Source: JAFGLY01 sp041309225
Lineage (GTDB): Bacteria > Myxococcota_A > UBA796 > JAFGLY01
Direction of reading: 5' to 3'
Length of the DNA: 13,434 nucleotides
Assembly: GCA_041309225.1 (NCBI GenBank)
Contig: JBFYZZ010000219.1
Coordinates: 1-13,434, forward strand
Under the pieces are notes generated by a model. That model did no database searches and had not been told where the DNA came from. It saw only the letters and a program-made list of their open reading frames with translations. The position numbers and the translations under genes were made by a program. Of the stretch, positions 7,032-13,308 are shown in pieces; the stretch's first letter is position 1; each line of letters begins with the position of its first letter.

Positions 7032-8522
7032 CTAAAAGCTCACTCCGAGCTCCGGCCTCGACCAATAGAGCGCCATCATGCTCGTGGCGTCCACCTGGTC
7101 GTCGTGGGCTCCGTTCGGGAATGCCGCGTGCTCCTCGATCCAGCCGGGCACCCAGGGCGCCTCGGCATCCGAGGGCAGGATGATGTTGCCGGCCTCCGCG
7201 AGCACGGCGGACGAGACGGACGCCCGCTCGTACTTGCTCCTCGTCCCAGGGTCGAAGGCGATGAGGCCGGGGATGACCGTCTTCAAGTCGTCGATGAGCG
7301 CGCTCCCGTTCGCCTTGTCCTCGACGACCTTGACGAGCGCGGTCGGGTAGCGTGCGGACAGGGCGACGAGGGCGGCCCGGGTCGCCGTGTAGGACATGCG
7401 GGCCCGGACCTGGTCGATGAGGAAGCGGTCGGGCCCCTTGCGCCCCCAGACCTCGAAGACCACGAAGTCGCTGTCGTCCTTCGCCTTGAAAGCGCAGTCC
7501 AGGAAGATGCCGAGCTGCGTACAGCCCAGGGCCTGCCAGTCCCCGTGCCAGCGCCGGCGCTCGAACCACTCCCGGCGGAAGAGGCCGCCGGCCTGGGGCG
7601 AGGGCCGCTGTTGGTACTGCCCGGCCTTCACCGTCGGCGAGGCATCCACGCGGGCCTGCACGTCCTCGCCGAACCGCTCGGGCGCGAGCAGCTCGCCCTC
7701 GACCGACCTGGGATCCTCCGGGTCCACGAACGGGTGGGTCGGCTCGTATTCCCACGGCAGGACGAGGTGGGCGGCGCCCTGGTCGAGGAGCACACCCGCG
7801 AGGTCCGCCTGGTGCAGCCGCTGCATGATGCACTGCACCACGCCGCCCGGATTCAGGCGGGTTGTCCAGACCTGCTCGTACTTCTCCCGCACCAGGCGCA
7901 TGAGCCGGACCGTCTGCTCGGGGGACGACCGGGCGACCTCCTCGGCGTCGTGGGGGTCGTCCACGATGAGCACGTCGGCGCCGCTGCCCGTGATGCTCTC
8001 CGAGGTCGTCGTCGCGCTCACCCGGCGCCCGCCCTCCGAGTTCGCGAAGTCGTGCACCTGGTCCTGGTCCTCCTGGATCCGCCAGGTCGCTCCCGGGTCC
8101 CGCCCCTCGAGGATGGCCATCCGGACGAGCAGCTCACGGTAGGAGTCGCTCTTCACCACCAGGCGCATCATCCTGGCGTCCCGAGCCGCGTTCCGGTCGG
8201 CCTTCGTGAGCGCCAGGAACTGCGCCTCCGGGTGGTGCAGCCACCACCAGGCCGGCCCGAGCACGGACACGAGCGAGCTCTTCGAGTGTCGGGGCGGGAT
8301 GTTGATGACCAGCTCGTTCGTCCCGAGCTCGCCCCTGTAGGAGGCCTCGAGGCGCCGGCAGATCAAGTCCATGTGCCAGCCCCAGACCAGCTTCCGCCGG
8401 GGCTCGATCACCGGCCACAGGGCCCGCACGAACCAGGCAAGGTGCCGGACGGCCGCCCAGCGCCGGGCCTCGAGCCGGCGTCGCTCGAGCTCCGCGCGGG
8501 CCTGCTCCCGCACGTCGGTCAC
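7032..8522 (-). CDS. terL: Terminase large subunit (ATPase-nuclease)
   Basis: A 496-aa DNA-packaging motor. The ATPase half has the adenine-motif region GWHMDLICRRLE (48-59), a deviant Walker A, PPRHSKSS (76-83), and Walker B VLIVDDPHD (184-192). The nuclease half has FLDCAFKAKDDSD (340-352), VVEDKANGSALID (399-411) and AHDDQVDATSMM (472-483), giving likely metal ligands Asp342, Glu401 and Asp474/475. PPRHSKS terminases are a well-known class. The start is GTG at 8522 in a GTGA overlap with the TerS stop; the N-terminus is a charged helix (REQARAELERRRLEARRW). Length is typical. Together with TerS and portal it forms the packaging complex on the empty prohead. Confidence 0.95.
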   Translation of the reverse strand: MTDVREQARAELERRRLEARRWAAVRHLAWFVRALWPVIEPRRKLVWGWHMDLICRRLEASYRGELGTNELVINIPPRHSKSSLVSVLGPAWWWLHHPEAQFLALTKADRNAARDARMMRLVVKSDSYRELLVRMAILEGRDPGATWRIQEDQDQVHDFANSEGGRRVSATTTSESITGSGADVLIVDDPHDAEEVARSSPEQTVRLMRLVREKYEQVWTTRLNPGGVVQCIMQRLHQADLAGVLLDQGAAHLVLPWEYEPTHPFVDPEDPRSVEGELLAPERFGEDVQARVDASPTVKAGQYQQRPSPQAGGLFRREWFERRRWHGDWQALGCTQLGIFLDCAFKAKDDSDFVVFEVWGRKGPDRFLIDQVRARMSYTATRAALVALSARYPTALVKVVEDKANGSALIDDLKTVIPGLIAFDPGTRSKYERASVSSAVLAEAGNIILPSDAEAPWVPGWIEEHAAFPNGAHDDQVDATSMMALYWSRPELGVSF

Positions 8523-9247
8523 TCCTCGCCCCCGTTCACGTCCACGTCCACGCCAGAGGCGAGCTCGAGGAGCTCCGCGTCCGACAGCTGGGCGATCCGG
8601 GCGTCCACGGTCACATGGGCCCTCGCCTCGATCCGCTCGGCCTTCGGGAAGCCCGTCCGGTCCAACGCCGTCGTCAGCACGTCCAGCGCGTACCGATTCG
8701 GATCGCCGACATCGAGCGCATCCGCCACCTTGTCCGCCGCGAGCTCCCGCAGCCCGGTCAGGCGCGCCGCGAAGGCCTCCTGTGCGACCTGGACCGCCTC
8801 ACGGAGCGCCGCTTGAAACCCCGGATCCCGCTTCCAGGCATAGACCGCCTGGTCGCTCACCCCGGCAACCGCCGCCGCTCCCCTGACCGTCGCCCCGTTC
8901 ACGAGCGCCTCGATGGCCGCTGCCTGGTTCGGGCGCACCCTCGGATCGCCGATAAACCGCTTTGCAGTTACGAGGCGCACTACAGTGGAGCGGCGTTTTG
9001 TTGATGAGGTCGTGATGGGGTCTGTGACGGTGTCGTCTTCCGTGACTGGTTCGAACGCATCCGTCACGGGTTCACGGGGAGCGCCGCCGGCCTGGATGCG
9101 GAGTCGTTCTCGGCGGACGACCTGGCGGAGGGTGGCGGGCTGGATGCCGGTGCGTCTGGCGACGCGGGCGTAGTCAGGGTGGTCGAGGTCGCCGAGGGCC
9201 TGGATGAGTCTCGAGCGGAGGGTTTCGTCGATGACGAGGCGGGTCAA
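8519..9247 (-). CDS. terS: Terminase small subunit with two HTH segments
   Basis: A 242-aa protein that would recognise the packaging site and load TerL. The start is taken as TTG at 9247, forming a TTGA overlap with the previous stop, with a perfect AGGAGG (complement of 9255-9260) seven bases away. The frame is open to 9370, but that extension is Arg-rich shadow sequence. Residues 24-50 form an N-terminal HTH (YARVARRTGIQPATLRQVVR). A Thr/Val-rich linker follows (about 57-85, EPVTDAFEPVTEDDTVTDP). Residues 106-140 form the terminase-type HTH (AAAIEALVNGATVRGAAAVA, then DQAVYAWKRDPGF), followed by a helical oligomerisation region (145-200). The second HTH is the usual one for TerS; the first plus linker is an addition. 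Adjacent TerL supports the call. Confidence 0.85.
   Translation of the reverse strand: MTRLVIDETLRSRLIQALGDLDHPDYARVARRTGIQPATLRQVVRRERLRIQAGGAPREPVTDAFEPVTEDDTVTDPITTSSTKRRSTVVRLVTAKRFIGDPRVRPNQAAAIEALVNGATVRGAAAVAGVSDQAVYAWKRDPGFQAALREAVQVAQEAFAARLTGLRELAADKVADALDVGDPNRYALDVLTTALDRTGFPKAERIEARAHVTVDARIAQLSDAELLELASGVDVDVNGGEE
9021..9073 (-). repeat. Short repeats in the terS linker, candidate packaging (pac) site
   Basis: On the minus strand GAACCCGTGACGGA (9060-9073) and GAACCAGTCACGGA (9039-9052) match at 12 of 14 positions, starting 21 bp apart. A weaker third unit (CACCGTCACAGA, 9021-9032) follows 18 bp on. GTGACGG and CCGTCAC also form an inverted pair across the region. The repeats encode the EPVTD/EPVTE/TVTDP linker. 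Because 21 and 18 are multiples of three, protein-level repetition is a competing explanation. Packaging sites often lie in or next to terS in headful phages, so a TerS binding site is possible. Confidence 0.35.
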
Positions 9248-9993
9248 GGGATGGCCTCCTCTGCGATGACCTCGCCGTGGGCGGCGGCGAGTCGGAGTGT
9301 TGCGGCGGACTGTGCCTGCATCCACTCGTCGAGGGTGCAGACGACGCCGACGACGGCCTCTTCTCCGCATTCCCGGAAGACGGAGGCGTACGCGCCGAAC
9401 AGGTCGAGGGCGGTCTGACGCGGCATGGGTCCATCGCCTCGCCAGAACGGAGGGCCGTGTTCCGAGGCCGAGGGGATCCGATTCGAGCTGGAGCCGACGG
9501 AGCGGTGAGGCCTCCGTCGTCTCGATTGGGATCGCTCCTCGCGCCCCCCCTCGCAGGGGGGGCTTAGGGGGGTTGGATCTCTGGTCGGATCATGGTCGGA
9601 TCGCCTGTCTGGCGGACAGGGGTCGTCTGTCCCACTGACAGGGGTTGGCCTGTCTCTCTGACAGGGGTCCCCTGTCTCGCAGATAGGGGTGCCAGGTCCC
9701 TCGGACCGGGGCCGAACGGCGTCGTGGATCTGACTCCAGTGAATCCTCCACTCGCGCCTGGTTGCGCCATTCACTCCAAGGCGTACCAGCCACCCAGCCT
9801 GGACTGCGGCGGCGACCCTCCTGTAGATCGTGATCTTCGAGAGCCCGGTGGCCCGCGGTAGGCCTGTCTCGATGGAGACGAAGGAACCGGCGCCCTGGTC
9901 ATCCATGCAGTCCGCGATGGCGATGGCGATGAGCTTCGTCTCTGGGTCCAGGCCGGAGCGGAGGATGGTGCGGGTGCGGTCCTGGGGCTTCAT
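9244..9993 (-). CDS. Winged-helix DNA-binding protein, putative replication initiator (lambda-O-like layout)
   Basis: A 249-aa protein starting at ATG 9993 in an ATGA overlap with the helicase stop. Residues 1-88 are a winged HTH: LDPETKLIAIAIADCMDDQG, SIETGLPRATGLSKITIYRR, then AAVQAGWLVRLGVNG and EWRIHW. This resembles HTH replication proteins and many phage initiators ('tgls..ti.R....l...Gwl'). Residues 95-186 are a disordered, Pro/Arg/Asp-rich linker whose DNA carries five iteron-like units and a C7/G7 hairpin. Residues 187-249 form a helical C-terminal domain (ALDLFGAYASVFRECG, VVCTLDEWMQAQSAATLRL) that might contact a helicase or loader. Initiator with origin in its central coding region is the lambda O plan. 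The specific initiator role is inferred from layout, repeats and the adjacent helicase and resolvase genes; a transcription regulator is the alternative. Confidence 0.7.
   Translation of the reverse strand: MKPQDRTRTILRSGLDPETKLIAIAIADCMDDQGAGSFVSIETGLPRATGLSKITIYRRVAAAVQAGWLVRLGVNGATRREWRIHWSQIHDAVRPRSEGPGTPICETGDPCQRDRPTPVSGTDDPCPPDRRSDHDPTRDPTPLSPPCEGGREERSQSRRRRPHRSVGSSSNRIPSASEHGPPFWRGDGPMPRQTALDLFGAYASVFRECGEEAVVGVVCTLDEWMQAQSAATLRLAAAHGEVIAEEAIP
9255..9260 (-). promoter_or_regulatory. Shine-Dalgarno AGGAGG selecting a TTG start for terS
   Basis: Reading the minus strand, AGGAGG lies seven bases before TTG at 9247-9245. The TTG overlaps the upstream stop as TTGA. The ribosome site lies inside the end of the winged-helix gene, which supports both the unusual start codon and translational coupling. 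Confidence 0.75.
9544..9572. repeat. C7/G7 hairpin with third G-run beside the iterons
   Basis: On the plus strand seven C (9544-9550), TCGCA, seven G (9556-9562), CTTA and six G (9567-9572) follow each other. The C7 and G7 form a perfect 7-bp stem with a 5-nt loop; the plus strand also has consecutive G runs that could form a G-quadruplex. It lies in codons about 141-151 (TPLSPPCEGG) of the winged-helix gene. Similar C-run/G-run hairpins encoding 'PLxPPxEGG'-type peptides are familiar as dispersed elements in several GC-rich genomes; that comparison is from memory. Confidence 0.6.
9604..9709. repeat. Five iteron-like inverted-repeat units, candidate replication origin
   Basis: Units are 17 bp: a 6-base arm, 5-base spacer, 6-base arm. 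R1 9604-9620 (CCTGTC..GACAGG), R2 9626-9642 (TCTGTC..GACAGG), R3 9649-9665 (CCTGTC..GACAGG), R4 9671-9687 (CCTGTC..GATAGG), R5 9693-9709 (CAGGTC..GACCGG, degenerate). Starts are 22, 23, 22 and 22 bp apart, about two helical turns, so all sites face the same side of the DNA. GACAGGGGT recurs exactly in R1-R3 and as GATAGGGGT in R4. The period breaks the reading frame, so the encoded residues (about 95-130) are not repeated; selection is on DNA. This fits initiator-binding iterons. Confidence 0.75.
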
Positions 9994-11357
9994 GCGGCCC
10001 CCCGGACTTCGCAGCCGAGCTCACGGTAGAGGCGGGACCTGGGCCCCCAGAGGCGAGCGAGCCAGCCGTCGTCGACCAGGTCGAGGACGATGGCGTCGCG
10101 CTTGCCCGGAGCGGGGCGAGCGATGCGGCCGACGCGCTGCCTCAAGCGTCCCGTTGCCCGCTGGGGGCAGGTGAGCACAAGCGCGGACAGGGCGGGCAGG
10201 TCGAGGCCCTCGTCGGCGAGCTGGGTGGCTACGAGCACCCGGAGCGAGCCAGCCGCTGCGTCCTCGAGGTGTTCCCGACGTTCACGGGCGCCGAGATCTC
10301 CGTGGAGGGCGGCCGCGCGGACGCCCCGAGCCCGGACGAGCTCGGCGAGTTCGCCGGCGTGGGAGACGCGCTCGGTGAGCACGAGGACCTGGCGCCCTTC
10401 GGCCGCGAGGCGGACGGCGAGGTCCGCGGCGAGCTCGGTCCGCCGATGGTCCGTGACGAGCGTGGAGAGCATCGTGCCCCATTCGTCACCGAGGCGCGCC
10501 CGGTATCCGGTGCGGACCGGGACGACGGCGGGCGCGATGACGACGCCGGCCTCGAGGAGGTCCTCCTGGGCGATCGCGGCTGCGGTCGGACCCAGGTGCC
10601 AGTGCAGGATCGGGGTCAGCCCGTCCTGACGCTCCGGGGTTGCGGAGAGGCCGAGGCGCCGACGAGCGGGCAAGGAGAGCAGGACCTCGCTGACCGTCGC
10701 GGCGGGCACGTGGTGGCACTCATCGACGACCACAAGGCCGAAGGCCTTCCCCCAGGCGTGCCGGTCCCAGAAGGGCCAGGTGACCGCCGTCTGGATGGTG
10801 GCGACGACCAGGCGACCCGTGAGGGGCCGGGAGCCCTCGGCGCAGACGACGGGGTCGAGACCGAGGGCGTCGTGCGCCCGCTCGGCCCACTGGTGGACCA
10901 GGTCGCGGGTGTGGACGAGGACGAGTGCCGGCGACGGGGTCCGGGCGATGGCGGCCAGGCCGATGACGGTCTTCCCGGAGCCGCAGGGTGCGACGACGAG
11001 CCCCTCCTCGTCGTGTGCCCACGCGGCAAGCGCCCGGGCCTGGTACGGCCGAAGCTCGAGCTCGAGGGGGAGGCCGGGCGCCGGCGGCGAGGAACGGCAG
11101 TCCACCGGATCGCCGAGGTCCTCGAGGAGGCCTCGGCGTGGAAGAGCGACGCCGCCCGCCCACGGGTGCGGAGGTGGCAGGATCATCCCCGCGTCGAGCC
11201 ACGGAGGTGGCAGCCGGAATCGGCGCCAGCCCTTCACGAGCGCGATCTTCTTGGCCCGGACGTGATCCGGGTTCGCAAGCCGATGCCGCCGGCGGGCCTC
11301 CATCGCCCCCGGGTGCCCGGGCTCGAGGAAGAGTCCGCCGGCGAGCACCGTGGTCAT
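9990..11357 (-). CDS. Superfamily 2 DNA helicase, XPB/UvsW-like
   Basis: A 455-aa DEAD/DEAH-type helicase. Residues 1-95 are a basic, Pro-rich leader (HVRAKKIALVKGWRRFRLPP, LPPPHPWAGG). The helicase core has the Q-like LRPYQARALAAW (102-113), Walker A VAPCGSGKT (122-130), motif Ia LVLVHTRDLVHQW (145-157), motif II VDECHH (211-216), motif III LSAT (237-240), LHGDLGARER (351-360), motif V VATQLADEGLDLP (376-388) and motif VI QRVGRIARP (407-415). This is the Ssl2/RadD/UvsW group that melts or rewinds branched DNA and R-loops. The frame is open to 11732, but ATG at 11357 makes an ATGA overlap with the resolvase stop and is preferred. Placed between a resolvase and the putative initiator, it probably serves phage replication or recombination. 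Confidence 0.92.
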   Translation of the reverse strand: MTTVLAGGLFLEPGHPGAMEARRRHRLANPDHVRAKKIALVKGWRRFRLPPPWLDAGMILPPPHPWAGGVALPRRGLLEDLGDPVDCRSSPPAPGLPLELELRPYQARALAAWAHDEEGLVVAPCGSGKTVIGLAAIARTPSPALVLVHTRDLVHQWAERAHDALGLDPVVCAEGSRPLTGRLVVATIQTAVTWPFWDRHAWGKAFGLVVVDECHHVPAATVSEVLLSLPARRRLGLSATPERQDGLTPILHWHLGPTAAAIAQEDLLEAGVVIAPAVVPVRTGYRARLGDEWGTMLSTLVTDHRRTELAADLAVRLAAEGRQVLVLTERVSHAGELAELVRARGVRAAALHGDLGARERREHLEDAAAGSLRVLVATQLADEGLDLPALSALVLTCPQRATGRLRQRVGRIARPAPGKRDAIVLDLVDDGWLARLWGPRSRLYRELGCEVRGAA

Positions 11358-11851
11358 GCGGCGGGCCTCCGTGCGAGGGCCCAGAGCGCGAGAGCACCAG
11401 CGTCTGCCAGGCCATCGTGGGGAACGCGCCTGCGCCCCCAGACCAGATGGAGGCCGGGGAGCCGGGAGGAGACGAGGGCGATGGAGCGCGCCTTCCCCTC
11501 CCCCGGCTGGTCCCGGAGGATGGAGGTCCACGTCGAGGCCGCCGGGGTGAGGATGTCCGCGCCGGGCCAGGAGAGGCACGAGAGCGCGTGGAGGTAGCCC
11601 CAGCGGATTCCGATGCCGAGCGTGCCGTGGCCCATGCCGGTGGGTGTCCGGGCCGCCTGGGGCGCTTCCAGGGCCACCCGGTCCGGCCGGGGCAGGCCGC
11701 GGAAGAGGTCGGTCATCACGGGCGGCACCCACCAGCCCGAGCCGAGCTCGTCGAACGTGACCTCGTGGAGGACCTCGGGCGCCTCGCCGTGATCGGACCG
11801 GATGCAGACGAGGGCCCCGCTCTTGCCGGGGTCGATCCCGATTGCGATCAT
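11354..11851 (-). CDS. RuvC-like Holliday junction resolvase / RNase H-fold nuclease
   Basis: A 165-aa nuclease. MIAIGIDPGKSGALV puts the first catalytic Asp at 7; VALEAPQA supplies Glu62; PHDGLADAGALALWAL supplies Asp146 and Asp150. These match the four acidic positions of RuvC-type resolvases, and the length is in the RuvC range. Between them TGMGHGTLGIGIRWGY resembles the substrate-binding helix region. It would cut four-way junctions formed during phage recombination-dependent replication and clear branched DNA before packaging. ATG at 11851 overlaps the metallopeptidase stop (ATGA), and its own stop overlaps the helicase start, so the three are translationally coupled. Cross-strand cleavage is a family expectation. 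Confidence 0.9.
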   Translation of the reverse strand: MIAIGIDPGKSGALVCIRSDHGEAPEVLHEVTFDELGSGWWVPPVMTDLFRGLPRPDRVALEAPQAARTPTGMGHGTLGIGIRWGYLHALSCLSWPGADILTPAASTWTSILRDQPGEGKARSIALVSSRLPGLHLVWGRRRVPHDGLADAGALALWALARRPAA

Positions 11852-12672
11852 GCCGGCACCCGGACCTCGATGGTATCGAGACCCTTGGTCGGCAGGAAGG
11901 TCACCTGGCCGCCCGGCAGGAGGCCCCAGGTCTCGACGCGGGCCAAGGTGGACTTGTGCGCGATGCCGGAGAGCGCCAGGAGCGCGTGGGGCTTGATGCC
12001 CAGCCCGTAGCGCGCGACGGTCTCGGGCCACTCCTCGACGTCGTGGCCACGCTGGTGCCGGGCCGCGTGCATGAGCTCGTGGTGGAGCAGCCGGCTCCGA
12101 GCATCGTCGTCGAGGCAGAGCCAGACCGGCAGCGAGAGGATGACCTCCCAGGACTCCGGGATGCCGAACTTCTCCCGCTGGGGCTGGGGGATGGGCTTGG
12201 ATGAACCCCAGACCGGGGAGCCAGCTGAGCGCCACTCGGTCGTGCGCCAGGTGAACCGGTACTTCCGGCCGCGGGCCTTCTCGAGCTCGGGGCAGTCGAC
12301 CAGGAGGCGGAGGAGGCGCCGGCGCAGGTCGGTGGAGAGCGGCCGGCGGCTGTCGATGGCATGCTCCGGGAGGTGCCGGCGCCCGCCCTTGAAGGCGCGA
12401 GCCGCGTCGTCCGCCCGGCGCTGGATGCGGACCTCCGGGTCCTCACCGTCGATGTCCCGCCACAGATCCGATTCGGCGAGGCGCCCGAACAGGTCGGCGA
12501 GCCGGTCGTCCGTGTCCTCGTCCTCGGAGGGGCGCACGGATCGCTCGCGCATGTCCTCGCAGTCCTCGAGGTCCCACTGGTCCCGTTCCGCAGCGTCGTG
12601 CCGCTTCCGGGCCTCGTCGTTCGGGGAGAGACACCGGCCGTCGATGCAGTCGGCGCAGTCGTCGCACAGCAT
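11848..12672 (-). CDS. Putative phage zinc metallopeptidase with Cys-rich N-terminus
   Basis: A 274-aa protein. At 194-224 it has RLLHHELMHAARHQRGHDVE followed by EWPETVARYG: an HExxH site (His198, Glu199, His202) with His210/Asp211/Glu213 as candidate third ligands. The pattern 'lL.HELmHa....g.....HDveE...vv.ryG' is the putative phage metallopeptidase family (I recall it as PF18894); its substrate is not known. The N-terminus has four Cys (3, 6, 9, 14) in C-x2-C-x2-C-x4-C, possibly a small zinc site, then a long acidic/Arg-rich region (20-110). AAGGAG lies about seven bases before the ATG at 12672. It is the second gene of the train, 22 bp after the regulator, so it would be expressed early. 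Anti-restriction or host-take-over roles are possible but unsupported. Confidence 0.78.
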   Translation of the reverse strand: MLCDDCADCIDGRCLSPNDEARKRHDAAERDQWDLEDCEDMRERSVRPSEDEDTDDRLADLFGRLAESDLWRDIDGEDPEVRIQRRADDAARAFKGGRRHLPEHAIDSRRPLSTDLRRRLLRLLVDCPELEKARGRKYRFTWRTTEWRSAGSPVWGSSKPIPQPQREKFGIPESWEVILSLPVWLCLDDDARSRLLHHELMHAARHQRGHDVEEWPETVARYGLGIKPHALLALSGIAHKSTLARVETWGLLPGGQVTFLPTKGLDTIEVRVPA

Positions 12673-12694
12673 GGAGACTCCTTCTCGTGGTTGG

Positions 12695-13180
12695 TTACCG
12701 GCGCTTCCGCCGGGCTTTCAGGGCGTCCCGGAGGTGGCCGAGATCCTCGATGAGGTCCTCGACGTCTCCGAGCAGGAGGGTGGCCTCGGACTCGCCAAGG
12801 TCCTCGCCGCCCGGGGAGGTTGGATCGGTCGCCCGCTCCCAGGAGACCAGGAGGGCACCGACGTCGCGCCGGACCTCCCGGATCCGGGAGCGCGGATCGC
12901 CCGGCTGGCTGGGCTCGGCATCCAGGGTGATCCGCGCCCCCGCCCTGGCGAGCAGGTCTCCGTAGACGGCCTCCGGGTCGCCCGTGTACTTGGCGATGAG
13001 CGGGAGGACCTCCACGGGCATGAGCCGGGCGCCCGAGCGCCAGTGGGAGACGAGCGACCGGTCCACGCCAAGCCACCGGGCGAAGGCATCGTCCGTCCAG
13101 GTGCGGCATCGCCGGGCGACCTCATCGAGGACCGCCGGCGCGACGCTCCCGAGCTCGCGGCAGACGCTGTGGGCCACCAT
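12695..13180 (-). CDS. HTH phage regulator, CII/CP76-like or Cro/CI-like
   Basis: A 161-aa protein. Residues 30-52 (DDAFARWLGVDRSLVSHWRS) form a clear lambda-repressor-like HTH, followed by PVEVLPLIAKYTGDPEAVYG, as in phage regulators that bind as oligomers. The C-terminus is a helix with a basic end (EDLIEDLGHLRDALKARRKR). The frame opens at 13291, but ATG at 13180 is chosen because GGAGGTGA (complement of 13183-13190) stands just before it and the extension upstream runs through the TTGACA repeats. It is the first gene of the minus-strand train and faces a divergent plus-strand gene, the position of a lysis-lysogeny or early-transcription switch. Whether it represses or activates cannot be read from sequence. 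Confidence 0.78.
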   Translation of the reverse strand: MVAHSVCRELGSVAPAVLDEVARRCRTWTDDAFARWLGVDRSLVSHWRSGARLMPVEVLPLIAKYTGDPEAVYGDLLARAGARITLDAEPSQPGDPRSRIREVRRDVGALLVSWERATDPTSPGGEDLGESEATLLLGDVEDLIEDLGHLRDALKARRKRR

Positions 13181-13182
13181 GG

Positions 13183-13190
13183 TCACCTCC
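13183..13190 (-). promoter_or_regulatory. Shine-Dalgarno GGAGGTGA fixing the regulator start
   Basis: Reading the minus strand, GGGGGAGGTGACC runs directly into ATG at 13180-13178. Eight consecutive bases complement the 16S anti-Shine-Dalgarno, far better than anything before the two upstream in-frame ATGs (13291 and 13234), so the longer reading frame is rejected. Confidence 0.85.
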
Positions 13191-13308
13191 CCCGCGTTGC
13201 AGTTGACGTTGACAGCCCGTATTTGACAGGGCATGAGCCCGAGGAGCCCCCGCGCGCCCACGGCCAGGCCGGCATCTGTGGTACCGTCCACACCGGAAGG
13301 AAGCCCAG
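13191..13308. promoter_or_regulatory. Divergent control region with TTGACA repeats
   Basis: This region separates the regulator gene from the plus-strand membrane gene. On the plus strand TTGACG (13203-13208), TTGACA (13209-13214) and TTGACA (13223-13228) lie within 26 bp; the last two are followed by G and start 14 bp apart. They look like overlapping -35 elements or direct-repeat operator half-sites. I found no convincing -10 at the right distance on either strand; TACCGT (13282-13287) fits a loose TAnnnT -10 for the plus gene but has no clear -35. A regulator binding here could control both directions. Confidence 0.45.

Noticed and set aside
6930..8816. Long plus-strand frame (628 codons) opposite terL
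   Set aside because: Mirror of the terminase and terS genes in GC-rich DNA; His/Arg/Gly/Pro-rich translation with no motif, and terL has every expected catalytic motif.
8978..8990. CACTACAGTG inverted repeat in terS
   Set aside because: Arms of only four bases; not distinguishable from chance.
9604..9709. CRISPR-like array
   Set aside because: Units are 17 bp with 5-6 bp between them, far too short for spacers, and they lie within a coding gene; iteron-type repeats fit better.
11358..11732. Upstream extension of the helicase frame
   Set aside because: Pro/Arg-rich shadow of the resolvase gene; ATG at 11357 overlaps the resolvase stop as at the other junctions.
12875..12890. Perfect 16-bp palindrome CTCCCGGATCCGGGAG in the regulator gene
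   Set aside because: At this GC content about one such palindrome per window is expected by chance; no second copy or context supports a site.
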